NCBI RefSeq assembly: GCF_003330765.1
Contig: NZ_CP024903.1
Span: 744,001-808,000 of the forward strand
Source: Burkholderia pyrrocinia
GTDB lineage: Bacteria > Pseudomonadota > Gammaproteobacteria > Burkholderiales > Burkholderiaceae
Direction: 5' to 3'
Length of the DNA stretch: 64,000 nucleotides
Shown: in pieces, positions 42,741 through 51,526 of the stretch
Numbering within the stretch: the stretch's first letter is position 1
Layout: each line of letters opens with the position of its first letter
The notes under the pieces: model-generated
Seen by the model: the letters and a program-made list of their open reading frames with translations, nothing else
Told to the model about the DNA's origin: nothing
Databases searched by the model: none
Made by a program: the position numbers and the translations under genes

Positions 42741-44082
42741 CCCGCACGGCGACGGCGCATTGCCCGGCGGCGCGGGAGGCGCGGGGGCCGGTCCGGCCGC
42801 GCTCGCGTCGCCGTGGAACCTGTGCTTCCTGAGCGGGCCGATGTATGGCCGCACGATGTCGCTCGCGCGCGGCGCGAACTGGGTCGGCACCGCGGCCGAT
42901 TGCGAAGTGATCCTGCCCGATCGCGAGATCGGCGCGAAACAGGTGTGCCTGCAGGTCGGCGCGCTCGCGGTGACCGTGCAGAACCACGGCGGCGAGGCCG
43001 GCGCGCCGGTGCTGTTCAACGACGAGCCGCTCGGCACGGGCCGCCGTTCGATGACGCCGCACGACGTCGTGACGGTCGGCTCGATCCGGCTCGGCATCGC
43101 GCGGCACGCGCAGGCGAGCGTCGCGCTGCCCGACGAAGCCGATGCGCCGGACGCCGCGCGCGAGGCCGCGTGGCTCGGCTGGCTCACGGGCGGGCTGCGC
43201 CGCCTCGGCAGCCGGCGGCTGGTGATCGCGCTGGTCGCGCTGTGGATCGGCGTGCTGCTCGGCGCGCTCGGCTACGGCTTCGTCACGTGGTCGGGGCGCC
43301 TGCCGTGGCAGCACGAATCGGTGCTCGCGCGCACGCACCGGCTGCAGCAACTGCTGCACGCGTATCCGGAGCTGGCCGTCGCGCCGCGCGACGACGGCGT
43401 GATCGTGTCGGGCTACGTGAGCGATCCGGCCGCGCGCGAACGCGTCGCGCAGATCGTCGCAGGCGTCGACAACGCGGCGCTCGGCAACATCTACGTGGTC
43501 AGCGATCTGGTCGCGACCGCGCAGACCTATTTCAGCGATACGGCGCTGACGGTCGCCTATCTCGGCCGCGGCCGGATCGAACTGACGGGCGCGGCCGCGC
43601 GCGCGCAGATCGAGCCGCGCATCCGCAACTACATGAAGGACGCGCGCCCGGCGCTCGAAGTGGTCGATCACGTGCGCGATGCCGATCCGGCCGCGCCGCG
43701 CACGACGACGACGCTCGGCGGGATGGCCGGCATTCCGGAGATCACGACCGTGTTCGCCGGCGACGGCGACCAGCGCTACATCGAGACGGCCGACGGCAGC
43801 CGCTATTTCGAGGGCGCGCGGTTGAAGGACGGGCCGACGGTCGTGTCGATCGGCCCGGACGAAGTCGTGTTCGAGCGCAACGGCCAGCGCATCACGATGC
43901 CGCTCGGCGGCTCGTCGGCGAACGCGACCGCGCCCGAACAGGCGCCAGTGCCGCCCGTAGCGCCGCTCGCGAGCGGCGCGGCGGCCGGGGTCGCGCAGCC
44001 GGTGCCGGGGCCGACGCTGTTGCCGGATGCGCCGGCGGCCGGTGCCGCGACGGCGGGCGTATCGAAGGAGGCGGCGCACTAG
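42721..44082 (+). CDS. sctD: Type III secretion inner-membrane ring protein SctD
   Basis: A 453-residue protein. The N-terminal FHA-like domain (PWNLCFLSGPMYGRTMSLARG, VGTAADCEVILPDREIGAKQV) is cytoplasmic; one membrane span is near residues 166-188 (LVIALVALWIGVLLGALGYGF), followed by periplasmic ring-building repeats and an Ala/Pro-rich tail of about 60 residues. It makes the outer ring of the inner-membrane basal body with SctJ. The ATG at 42721 lies within sctC, with AGGAG ten bases upstream. Confidence 0.9.
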   Translation: MSTTIIDPHGDGALPGGAGGAGAGPAALASPWNLCFLSGPMYGRTMSLARGANWVGTAADCEVILPDREIGAKQVCLQVGALAVTVQNHGGEAGAPVLFNDEPLGTGRRSMTPHDVVTVGSIRLGIARHAQASVALPDEADAPDAAREAAWLGWLTGGLRRLGSRRLVIALVALWIGVLLGALGYGFVTWSGRLPWQHESVLARTHRLQQLLHAYPELAVAPRDDGVIVSGYVSDPAARERVAQIVAGVDNAALGNIYVVSDLVATAQTYFSDTALTVAYLGRGRIELTGAAARAQIEPRIRNYMKDARPALEVVDHVRDADPAAPRTTTTLGGMAGIPEITTVFAGDGDQRYIETADGSRYFEGARLKDGPTVVSIGPDEVVFERNGQRITMPLGGSSANATAPEQAPVPPVAPLASGAAAGVAQPVPGPTLLPDAPAAGAATAGVSKEAAH

Positions 44083-44223
44083 CGCCGCGACAGTTCATGC
44101 GCATCGCGCGGCGCGCGGTGCGCGCATTACGCGGGGCGTCGCATCGGTGCGGCGGCTCACGTCGCCGGCGGGGCATGGGGCCGTCGCCGGAAGGTGGATG
44201 AAGTTCACGTTAAGGAGCAAAAC

Positions 44224-44436
44224 ATGGGTACCCAGGCCGCAGGTGGTGCAACCAACACGAACCAGGTCCAGCAGCAGGCCGACGACCTGACCAAGACGCA
44301 GCTCGAACTGACGAAGATCAACTTCCAGGTCCAGCAGTCGACCGCGACGTTCGAAACCAGCAACGCAGTGACCGCGCAGGAGGGGACGGCGAACGCCCAG
44401 GTGGCGCAACACCTGAGCTCAGCCGGCCGCGCATGA
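44224..44436 (+). CDS. Small T3SS protein, probable needle subunit SctF
   Basis: A 70-residue helical protein opening MGTQAAGGATNTNQVQQQAD, with a heptad-like DLTKTQLELTKINFQVQQS segment and a second helix ending QVAQHLSSAG. An excellent AAGGAG ribosome-binding site precedes the ATG at 44224. It lies exactly where sctF stands in Ysc-type operons (after sctD, before sctI), and its length and helical hairpin-like plan fit a needle subunit, but direct sequence similarity is weak. A chaperone or small regulator is an alternative. Confidence 0.6.
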   Translation: MGTQAAGGATNTNQVQQQADDLTKTQLELTKINFQVQQSTATFETSNAVTAQEGTANAQVAQHLSSAGRA

Positions 44437-44584
44437 CGCCGGTCGCCGGCCGCGCCGCGTGCCACCGTGCGCCGGGTCTGCCCGCCAAGGGTGCCCGGTG
44501 GCGGGTGCGCGCGTGCCGGCCGGCCTGTTACGGGCGGCCCGACCGATCCGGTCCGGCGCCTGCCAGCCAAGGAGGGCATGGATC

Positions 44585-45049
44585 ATGTCAGTGACAGGCG
44601 TAGGCGCGGCGGCGCCGGGCGCGGCCGCGCTCGCGGGCGCCGCGCAGCAGACGGGCGCGGCGTCCGATCCGGCGCAGGTGCGCCAGTTCGATGCGCTGAT
44701 GCAGCCGGGCGCGCCGCCGTCTTCGTCGGGCGTCGCGATGTCGCGCGCGCCGACGGACGCGGCGCCGGCCGTGCAGATGACGCCCGCGCAGGCGAACCAG
44801 TCGTCGCTCGTCGAGCGGTTGCGCACCTACGGCAACGATCTCGACGCGCGGTACGCGAACATCGACAAGCATCGCGGCGAGATGCTGACGTCGATGGCGG
44901 ACAACCGCAGCGATCCGCTGATGACGATGGTGAAGGCGATGGATTTCCAGTGGACGGCGACCACCACGATTTCGGAATACCAGTTGAGCCTGTCGGTCGC
45001 GCAGGCGGCGAACGGCTTCACGCATACGGTGCTGAAGACGCAGGAGTGA
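44585..45049 (+). CDS. sctI: Type III secretion inner rod protein SctI
   Basis: A 154-residue protein with a disordered Ala-rich N-terminal half and a conserved C-terminal helix: DPLMTMVKAMDFQWTATTTISEYQLSLSVAQAANGFTHTVLKTQE in part, whose TTISEYQLSLSVAQAANGF core matches HrpB2/YscI-type inner rod proteins. It links the export gate to the needle. AAGGAGG precedes the ATG at 44585. It sits between the putative needle gene and sctJ, as expected. Confidence 0.85.
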   Translation: MSVTGVGAAAPGAAALAGAAQQTGAASDPAQVRQFDALMQPGAPPSSSGVAMSRAPTDAAPAVQMTPAQANQSSLVERLRTYGNDLDARYANIDKHRGEMLTSMADNRSDPLMTMVKAMDFQWTATTTISEYQLSLSVAQAANGFTHTVLKTQE

Positions 45050-45101
45050 AAGTGTGCGCGTGGGCCTGATCAGGCCTCGCGCACCCTGAACCGGACAAAC
45101 G

Positions 45102-45989
45102 ATGACGACGATCGATTCGACGCCGCGCGCGCATGCGTGGCGCAGCCGGGCGGCGCGCACGCTGCTCGCGGGGCTGCTCGTGCTGTTGGCCGGGTGCCAG
45201 AAGGAGTTGTACTCGGGCCTGTCGGAGCGCGACGCGAACCAGATGGTCGCGGTGCTCGGCGACGCGGGCATCAGCGCATCGAAGGACAACGACGCGCGCG
45301 ACACGTCGGACCGCAACGCGTGGCTGGTGAGCGTCGCGGACGGCGACATGCAGCCGGCGCTCACGGTGCTGCAGGCGAACGGGCTGCCGAAGCCGAGCTA
45401 CGCGAGCCTCGGCGAGCTGTTCCAGAAGCAGGGCCTCGTGTCGACGCCGGCCGAGGAGCGCGTGCGCTACCTGTACGGCGTGTCGCAGGACCTGTCGCGC
45501 ACGCTGCAGGACATCGAGGGCGTGGTCGTCGCGCGCGTGCAGGTCGTGATTCCGGAGAACGATCCGCTCGCGGACAAGATCAAGCCGTCGTCGGCGGCCG
45601 TGTATATCCGCTACCGGCCCGGCGTCGACCTGCGCGCGATGGCGCCGATGGTCAAGGATCTCGTCGCGCACAGCATCGAAGGGCTGCAGTACGACAACGT
45701 GTCGCTGTTCCTGCAGCCGGCCGCCGCGCGCGCGACGCGCGTGGACGGGATCGGCAGCGCGGTGACCGATATCGTGCGGCTGCGCTCGCCGCTCGGCTGG
45801 CTCGTGTTCGCGCTGATCCTGCTGACCTGCGCGGTGATCGCGCTGTCGGCCGCGCGGCGCGGCATGTTCGGCGCGCGGCTCGCGGGCCTGCTCGGCGCAC
45901 CGCGCGGCGCGAACGGCGTTGGCGGTTCGTCCGCGCAGCAGGCCGGCGGCGGGCTGCGCACGCCGGACGGCGCGCGCGACGGCGCATGA
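45102..45989 (+). CDS. sctJ: Type III secretion inner-ring lipoprotein SctJ
   Basis: A 295-residue YscJ/HrcJ/FliF-like lipoprotein. Its signal sequence ends LLVLLAGC with the lipidated Cys at about residue 32, followed at once by the family hallmark KELYSGLSERDANQMVAVL. The ring-building domains include GVVVARVQVVIPENDPLADK and SSAAVYIRYRPGVD, and a C-terminal membrane span is near residues 230-250 (LGWLVFALILLTCAVIAL). It forms the inner-membrane ring with SctD. Its stop overlaps the sctK start. Confidence 0.96.
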   Translation: MTTIDSTPRAHAWRSRAARTLLAGLLVLLAGCQKELYSGLSERDANQMVAVLGDAGISASKDNDARDTSDRNAWLVSVADGDMQPALTVLQANGLPKPSYASLGELFQKQGLVSTPAEERVRYLYGVSQDLSRTLQDIEGVVVARVQVVIPENDPLADKIKPSSAAVYIRYRPGVDLRAMAPMVKDLVAHSIEGLQYDNVSLFLQPAAARATRVDGIGSAVTDIVRLRSPLGWLVFALILLTCAVIALSAARRGMFGARLAGLLGAPRGANGVGGSSAQQAGGGLRTPDGARDGA

Positions 45990-46735
45990 GCGATCCGCAC
46001 GCGCTGCCGCCGGGCGATGGGCCCACCCCACCCGATACGGCGCCGCTGCTGTGGCTGCAGCCGCTCGCGCCGCCGCCCGTCGCGCGGCGCGCGGCGTTTC
46101 ATGCGCTCGTCTGCGACTTCAACCTGCGGCCCGACCGCTATCTGCACGTGACGCGCGTGCCGGCCGACTGGCCCGCGCGCTACCGCTCGCCGGACGCGTT
46201 CGGCGCGGCCGGCCGCAAGCTGCTTGCGCGGTACCTGCTCGATGCGCACGGCGTGGCCGGCCGGCACGACTTCGACGTCGCGAACCCGTGCGCGCGGCTC
46301 GCGCTGCTGCCGGGCGCGGCGCTCGAGCAACTGGCGTCGTATGCGGGGCTGCTGCTGCATCGCGCGTGGCTGCGCGACGCGCTGGCCGTGCGGCGCATCC
46401 GCGCGGAAGTCGCGGCGAGGCTCGGCGGCGACGCGCTGGAGCTCGCGCTCGAACGCGCGCCGGAATTCGGCGCGCTCGCCGACACGCTCGAGCCGTGGCG
46501 CGCCGATCCCGTGGCGCTGCCGGTCGTGATCCGCGCGCGCGGCGGGCGGCTGCTCGCGGATTTCATCGGCGTGGCGGGCGACGCGGTCGCGCGGCGCGCG
46601 CGCCTGAAATTCAACCGCGCGATCGACGACGAAGCGCCTTACTGGCTGAACCGCGCGCAGCGCGACCAGTTCGGCGAACTGCTGTTCCTGTTTCTGATTC
46701 CCGAGAGGCTTGCGTCATGGGATTGGCTTTTCTGA
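45986..46735 (+). CDS. sctK: Type III secretion sorting-platform protein SctK
   Basis: A 249-residue protein rich in Ala, Arg and Leu. [24 protein letters not shown] near residue 45-68, the [30 protein letters not shown] helix, and the C-terminal [30 protein letters not shown] resemble YscK/HrpD-type proteins, which connect the sorting platform to the inner ring. Sequence conservation in this family is poor; position between sctJ and sctL supports the call. Start overlaps the sctJ stop (ATGA), and its 3' end overlaps sctL by 19 bases. Confidence 0.8.
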   Translation: MSDPHALPPGDGPTPPDTAPLLWLQPLAPPPVARRAAFHALVCDFNLRPDRYLHVTRVPADWPARYRSPDAFGAAGRKLLARYLLDAHGVAGRHDFDVANPCARLALLPGAALEQLASYAGLLLHRAWLRDALAVRRIRAEVAARLGGDALELALERAPEFGALADTLEPWRADPVALPVVIRARGGRLLADFIGVAGDAVARRARLKFNRAIDDEAPYWLNRAQRDQFGELLFLFLIPERLASWDWLF

Positions 46736-47346
46736 TCACGAGCGACAACCTGCAGCTGCTGTCGGAGCGCAAGGTGCTAAAGGAGCGCGAATACGCGGCG
46801 CTGCTCGACGCGTCCGCGGTGATCGCGACCGCGCACGACGAGGCCGCGCGCATCGTCGCCGACGCACAGCGCGAATTCGACAAGCGGCAGGCGGCCGGCT
46901 ACGACGAAGGGATGCGTCGCGCGCAGCGCGAGCAGGCGGCGCAGGCGTACACGCAGGCGCTCGCGGCCACGCGCACGATGGAGACGATGAAGGATGCGAT
47001 GGCCGATATCGTCGTGAAGGCCGTGCGCGCGATCGTCGGCGAGATGAGCACGCAGAAGCTGTACGAGGCCGCGCTGGCGCGGATCGCGCCGCTCGTGCGC
47101 GACGAGGCGTTCCTGATCGTGCGCATCGCGCCCGGCCGGCAGGACGAGATGCGCGAGGCGCTCGACGGCGCGTTCGCGGGGCAGTCGAACCGGCAGAAGA
47201 TCCGCATCGTCGAGGACGCGCAGCTCGAACGCCACGCGTGCACGGTCGAGACGCCGTCCGGGCGCATCGACGCGAGTCTCGACCTGCAGATCGACGCGCT
47301 GCGCCAGGCGATCCGCCGCGACGCGCTGAAGGGCGCCGCGCGATGA
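46717..47346 (+). CDS. sctL: Type III secretion ATPase stator SctL
   Basis: A 209-residue FliH/YscL-like protein. An N-terminal segment precedes a long helical stalk ([30 protein letters not shown], with the coiled-coil pattern of FliH), then the C-terminal domain with [11 protein letters not shown] and [19 protein letters not shown], which binds the ATPase. It overlaps sctK upstream and has an ATGA overlap with sctN downstream. It links SctN to the sorting platform. Confidence 0.9.
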   Translation: MGLAFLITSDNLQLLSERKVLKEREYAALLDASAVIATAHDEAARIVADAQREFDKRQAAGYDEGMRRAQREQAAQAYTQALAATRTMETMKDAMADIVVKAVRAIVGEMSTQKLYEAALARIAPLVRDEAFLIVRIAPGRQDEMREALDGAFAGQSNRQKIRIVEDAQLERHACTVETPSGRIDASLDLQIDALRQAIRRDALKGAAR

Positions 47347-48719
47347 ACGCGCCGCTCGACGATCCGCAGCCGTTCGGCGACGACGACGGCGCGCCGTTCG
47401 ATCGCGGCCGCCTCGTCGGCGAACTCGACGCGGGGCTCGCGTTCTTCTCGCCGGTGTCGGTGCAGGGCCGCGTCAATCACGCGGTCGGGCAGATCCTCAA
47501 CGCGACCGGCATCCGCGCGCGGCTCGGCGAGATCTGCGAGCTGCGCACGCCGAACCAGCCGACGCTGCTCGCCGAGGTGGTCGGCTTTTCGCGGCAGACG
47601 ACGCTGCTCACGCCGCTCGGCGACGTGGCCGGGCTGTCGCCGGAGACGACCGTCGTGCCGTCCGGGCGCGAGCATGTGTTCCCGGTGGGCGAAGGGCTGT
47701 TCGGCCGCGTGCTCGACGGGCTCGGCCGGCCGCTCGACGATCGCGGGCCGGTGACGGGCGCCGCGTGGGTGTCGACGCAGCAGGACCCGCCGAACCCGCT
47801 CGCACGCAAGATGATCGACACACCGTTTCCGACCGGCGTGCGCGTGATCGACGGGCTGATGACGCTCGGCATCGGGCAGCGCGTCGGCATCTTCGCGCCG
47901 TCCGGCGTCGGCAAGAGCACGCTGCTCGGGATGATCGCGCGCGGCGCGCAGGCCGACGTGAACGTGATCGCGCTGGTCGGCGAACGCGGCCGCGAGGTGC
48001 GCGAATTCATCGAGCACAGCCTGTCGCCCGAGGTGCGCGCGCGCTCGATCGTGGTCGTGTCGACGTCCGATCGCCCCGCGATGGAGCGCGTGAAATCCGC
48101 GCTCGTCGCGACCGCGATTGCCGAACATTTCCGCGATGCGGGCAAGCGCGTGCTGCTGCTCGTCGATTCGCTGACGCGCTTCGCGCGCGCGCAGCGCGAG
48201 GTCGGCCTCGCGAGCGGCGAGCCGCCGACGCGGCGCAGCTTTCCGCCGTCGACGTTCGCGGTGCTGCCGCGGCTGCTCGAACGCGCGGGGCAGGGCGCGA
48301 ACGGGTCGATTACCGCGCTCTACACGGTGCTGGTCGAAGGCGACGAGGAGTCGGACCCGATCGCCGAGGAAGTGCGCTCGATCCTCGACGGCCATATCGT
48401 GCTGTCGCGCAAGATCGCGCTCGCGAACCGCTATCCGGCGATCGACGTGCTCGCGAGCCTGTCGCGCGTGATGCCGCTCGTGTCGAGCCGCGCGCATCAG
48501 CATGCGGCCGCGCGCGTGCGCGAGCTGATCGCGAAGTACCAGGAGATCGAACTGCTCGTGCAGATCGGCGAGTATCGCGAAGGCAGCGACCGGCTCGGCG
48601 ATCTCGCGCTGCGCGCGCGCGACGCGATCGGCGCGTTCTGCGCGCAGGCGTCGCACGAGGACGTGCGCTTCGATGCGCTGCTCGCGAAGCTGACGAAACT
48701 GGCAAACGATCATGTCTGA
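47343..48719 (+). CDS. sctN: Type III secretion ATPase SctN
   Basis: A 458-residue ATPase. Walker A is APSGVGKST (about residues 185-193), Walker B is [12 protein letters not shown], the arginine-finger region is in [21 protein letters not shown], and [12 protein letters not shown] and [16 protein letters not shown] are the usual F1-like blocks. All catalytic positions are present. It unfolds and releases substrates from chaperones at the export gate. Overlap with sctL (4 bases) and sctO (8 bases). Confidence 0.97.
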   Translation: MNAPLDDPQPFGDDDGAPFDRGRLVGELDAGLAFFSPVSVQGRVNHAVGQILNATGIRARLGEICELRTPNQPTLLAEVVGFSRQTTLLTPLGDVAGLSPETTVVPSGREHVFPVGEGLFGRVLDGLGRPLDDRGPVTGAAWVSTQQDPPNPLARKMIDTPFPTGVRVIDGLMTLGIGQRVGIFAPSGVGKSTLLGMIARGAQADVNVIALVGERGREVREFIEHSLSPEVRARSIVVVSTSDRPAMERVKSALVATAIAEHFRDAGKRVLLLVDSLTRFARAQREVGLASGEPPTRRSFPPSTFAVLPRLLERAGQGANGSITALYTVLVEGDEESDPIAEEVRSILDGHIVLSRKIALANRYPAIDVLASLSRVMPLVSSRAHQHAAARVRELIAKYQEIELLVQIGEYREGSDRLGDLALRARDAIGAFCAQASHEDVRFDALLAKLTKLANDHV

Positions 48720-49404
48720 AGCCGACGATCGCCTCGTGCTCGCGACGCTCGCGCGCCTGAAGCGCGTGCGCGAGATGCGCAGCCAGATCGCGCGCGTCGC
48801 GGCCGCGCGCCAGCAGGGCATCGCCGCGCAGAGCCGTTACGTGCTCGATGCCGCGCACGCGCAGCTCGCGCAGCAGGTCGCCGCGAAGGCCGCGATCCAG
48901 ACGCGGCTCGCCGACGACGTGCGCGAGGCGCGTGCACTGCAGAACGCGGCGGCCGACACGCGCACGTTCGACCGGCACATCGGCACCGCGAACGCGTCGG
49001 TGAGCGAAGCCGCGAACGTGCATCGCGGCCACGAGGCGACGCTCGCCGACCTGCAGCGCGCCGCGCGCAAGGCGAAAGCCGCCGAGGACAAGCTCGACAA
49101 GGCCGGCGAGAAGGCGCTGCACGCGCGTGCAGCGCGGGTCGAGCGCGACGCCGACGAAGTCGCGGACGGATACGCGGTGCGGCGCTTCTCGACGGCCGGG
49201 GTATGGGCGGGCGCGGCGGGCGCGGCAGTCGATGCGGGCGGCCACGCGGCCGCGCAGCCGGAAGCGGCCGCCGCGTTCGATGCGGAGATGGCCGCGCAGC
49301 CGGCCGATGCGCAAGCCGGCGCGGCGGATGTGATCGACGTGACCGACGCGGCCGCCCCGGCCGACGATGTCGCGCCGCCTGCCGCCGCGGAGCGCCGATG
49401 CTAG
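48712..49404 (+). CDS. sctO: Type III secretion stalk protein SctO
   Basis: A 230-residue protein. Residues 1-150 are a continuous alpha-helical hairpin rich in Ala, Arg, Gln and Glu ([27 protein letters not shown] and a returning helix), the FliJ/YscO coiled-coil plan; residues 165-225 are an Ala/Asp-rich, probably disordered tail, longer than in typical 150-residue SctO proteins. Position between sctN and sctT supports the call. It connects the ATPase to SctV. Confidence 0.85.
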   Translation: MSEADDRLVLATLARLKRVREMRSQIARVAAARQQGIAAQSRYVLDAAHAQLAQQVAAKAAIQTRLADDVREARALQNAAADTRTFDRHIGTANASVSEAANVHRGHEATLADLQRAARKAKAAEDKLDKAGEKALHARAARVERDADEVADGYAVRRFSTAGVWAGAAGAAVDAGGHAAAQPEAAAAFDAEMAAQPADAQAGAADVIDVTDAAAPADDVAPPAAAERRC

Positions 49405-50207
49405 ACCAGGCCGCGGGTTTCAACGACGTCGCGGGCATGCTGCGGCCGCTGCTCTATGTGATGCCGCGGCTGTTGCCGATCATGTTCGTCGTGCCGGTGT
49501 TCAACGAGCAGATCATCACGGGCCTCGTGCGCAACGGGATCGCCGTCGTGATCGCCGCGTTCGTCGCGCCGGCGATCGATTCCGCGCAGGTGGCCGCGCT
49601 GCCGTTCCTGATGTGGTGCCTGCTCGTCGCGAAGGAGGCGGTGGTCGGCCTGCTGCTCGCGGGCGCGTTCAGCGCAGTGCTGTTCGCGATCCAGGGCGTC
49701 GGCTACCTGATCGACTTCCAGACGGGCAGCGGCAGCGCCGCGTTTTTCGATCCGATGGGCGGACACGAGGGCGGCCCGACGTCGGGCTTCCTCAATTTCG
49801 TCGCGATCACGCTGTTCGTCACGGCGGGCGGGCTGCAGGTGCTGGTGCAACTGTTCGCGCAGTCGTACGCGTGGTGGCCGATCGGCTCGCTCGGCCCCGA
49901 TTTCTCGTCGATGCTGCAGACTTTCATCGTGCGGCAGACCGACACGATCTTCGAATGGATGGTGAAGCTCGCCGCGCCGGTGACGATCGTGCTGGTGCTC
50001 GTCGAGCTTGGCATCGGCCTCGTCGGGCGCGCGGTGCCGCAGCTCAACATCTTCGTGTTCTCGCAGCCGCTGAAGAGCGCGCTCGCGCTGCTGATGATGG
50101 TGCTGTTCCTGCCGGTGGTGTACGCGGCGCTGCATTCGCTGCTGAGCCCCGACAGCGGGCTGATGGCGCTGCTGCGCGCGCTGTTCGCCGCGCATGGCGG
50201 CGCCTGA
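49398..50207 (+). CDS. sctT: Type III secretion export apparatus protein SctT
   Basis: A 269-residue FliR/SpaR-like protein with about six spans. PRLLPIMFVVPVFNEQIITGLVRNGIA, the GYLIDFQTGSGSAAFFDPMGGHEGGPTSGFLNF loop and PQLNIFVFSQPLKSALALLMM are typical. It completes the SctRST gate with SctS; SctR is missing from this window. The start overlaps the sctO stop by seven bases, and sctU follows after 18 bases. Confidence 0.93.
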   Translation: MLDQAAGFNDVAGMLRPLLYVMPRLLPIMFVVPVFNEQIITGLVRNGIAVVIAAFVAPAIDSAQVAALPFLMWCLLVAKEAVVGLLLAGAFSAVLFAIQGVGYLIDFQTGSGSAAFFDPMGGHEGGPTSGFLNFVAITLFVTAGGLQVLVQLFAQSYAWWPIGSLGPDFSSMLQTFIVRQTDTIFEWMVKLAAPVTIVLVLVELGIGLVGRAVPQLNIFVFSQPLKSALALLMMVLFLPVVYAALHSLLSPDSGLMALLRALFAAHGGA

Positions 50208-50225
50208 GCGCGCGACGGAGCCGAC

Positions 50226-51257
50226 ATGGCCGAAAAGGACCAGAAGCCGACCGCGAAGCGCCTGCGCGAGGCGCGCGAGAAAGGCGATGTGCCGAAGAGC
50301 GCGGAAACGATTTCGTCGGCGTTCTTCGTCGGCGTATGCGTCGCGCTCGCGGTGGGAATCGGCGCGCTGTTCGGGCGGCTGCAGGCGCTGTTCCGGCTCG
50401 TGTTCGACGCCGTCGGTGCGGCCGACCCGTCCGCGCGGATCGCGGTGCTGATCGACGGCGCCGCGCGCGACTGGGCGACGCTGTCTGCGCAGATCGTCGC
50501 GGCCGGGCTGCTGGCGGGCCTGCTGGCGGGCTTCGTGCAGGTCGGCGGCGTGATGGCATGGAGCCGCCTCGTGCCGCAGCTGTCGCGGCTCAATCCCGCC
50601 GAGGGGATGAAGAACCTGTGGTCGGTGCGCAACCTCGTCAATCTCGCGAAGATGCTGCTGAAGACGGCGCTGCTCGTCGCGACGCTCGGCTGGCTGATCG
50701 TCCAGTCGCTCGACCCGTCCGTGCAGTCGGGCTTCACGCGGCCGATCGCGATCCTCGCGCTGATCGTGAAGCTGCTGATGCTGCTGTTCGGCTGGGCCGC
50801 GCTGATCTACATCGTGATGGCGCTGATCGACATCGTGCACCAGCGGCACGAGTTCAACCAGAAGATGAAGATGTCGATCGACGAAGTGCGGCGCGAGCAC
50901 AAGGAGGACGAGGGCGACCCGCACATCGAGGCGAAGCGCCGGCAGCTCGCGCGCGAAGTGCAGTTCGCGTCGCTGCCCGACCGGATCGGTTTCGCATCGG
51001 TGGTCGTCTATTCGCCGCGCGTCGCGGTCGCGCTCTATTACGGCGGGATCGGCTCGCTGCCGTGGGTGCTGGCGCGCGGCGAGGGCGAGGCGGCCGAGCG
51101 GATCGTGCGGCTCGCGCGCGACGCGCTGCGCCCGACGCTCGCGAACGTCGGGCTGGCGCAGGCGCTGTACGAGACGACGCCGGAGAACGGCACGATCCAG
51201 CAACAGCATTTCCGCGAGGTCGCGCAGTTGCTGAAATGGGCGACCGGCGCGGGTTGA
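50226..51257 (+). CDS. sctU: Type III secretion switch protein SctU, lacking the NPTH cleavage motif
   Basis: A 343-residue FlhB/YscU-like protein. It has the N-terminal QKPTAKRLREAREKGDVPKS block, four membrane spans and the linker HEFNQKMKMSIDEVRREHKEDEGDPHIEAKRR. In the cytoplasmic domain the self-cleaving NPTH is not present: residues 261-267 read VYSPRVA (Tyr262-Ser263-Pro264-Arg265), so both the cyclising Asn and the His are gone and one residue appears deleted. Substrate switching by autocleavage is therefore unlikely. Otherwise the gene looks intact and is in-frame with the rest of the operon. Confidence 0.93.
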   Translation: MAEKDQKPTAKRLREAREKGDVPKSAETISSAFFVGVCVALAVGIGALFGRLQALFRLVFDAVGAADPSARIAVLIDGAARDWATLSAQIVAAGLLAGLLAGFVQVGGVMAWSRLVPQLSRLNPAEGMKNLWSVRNLVNLAKMLLKTALLVATLGWLIVQSLDPSVQSGFTRPIAILALIVKLLMLLFGWAALIYIVMALIDIVHQRHEFNQKMKMSIDEVRREHKEDEGDPHIEAKRRQLAREVQFASLPDRIGFASVVVYSPRVAVALYYGGIGSLPWVLARGEGEAAERIVRLARDALRPTLANVGLAQALYETTPENGTIQQQHFREVAQLLKWATGAG

Positions 51258-51526
51258 CGCAGGCCGCGGCGCGCCCGCCGGCGTGCCGTTTTTTCCGGTC
51301 CGCAGGCCTTCGCGGCCAGCCGTTTCGTTCCGATCCGATATGGCCCTTTGCGTGGCCATGCGCGCATGGCGCTTGACGCGATTTATTTTCCGGACCTTGC
51401 CGGAATCCACCGGTGAATTATTGCTGATTTATTTCTTCGTAATATGGCTTGACCGTCATGCCGGACGGCGGGCCGCGAGGTTGCGCCATGCGTGACGGAA
51501 CAGGTCAACAGGGGCGAACAAATCAA

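Noticed and set aside
40131-43187. Minus-strand frame of about 1018 codons opposite sctS-C-D
   Set aside because: Same shadow pattern; overlaps three well-supported genes and has Arg/Ala/Val-rich composition.
51258-51526. A clear asnB promoter or terminator of the secretion operon
   Set aside because: The A/T-rich part has -10-like TAATAT but no hexamer at proper spacing, and no stem followed by a T-tract was found.
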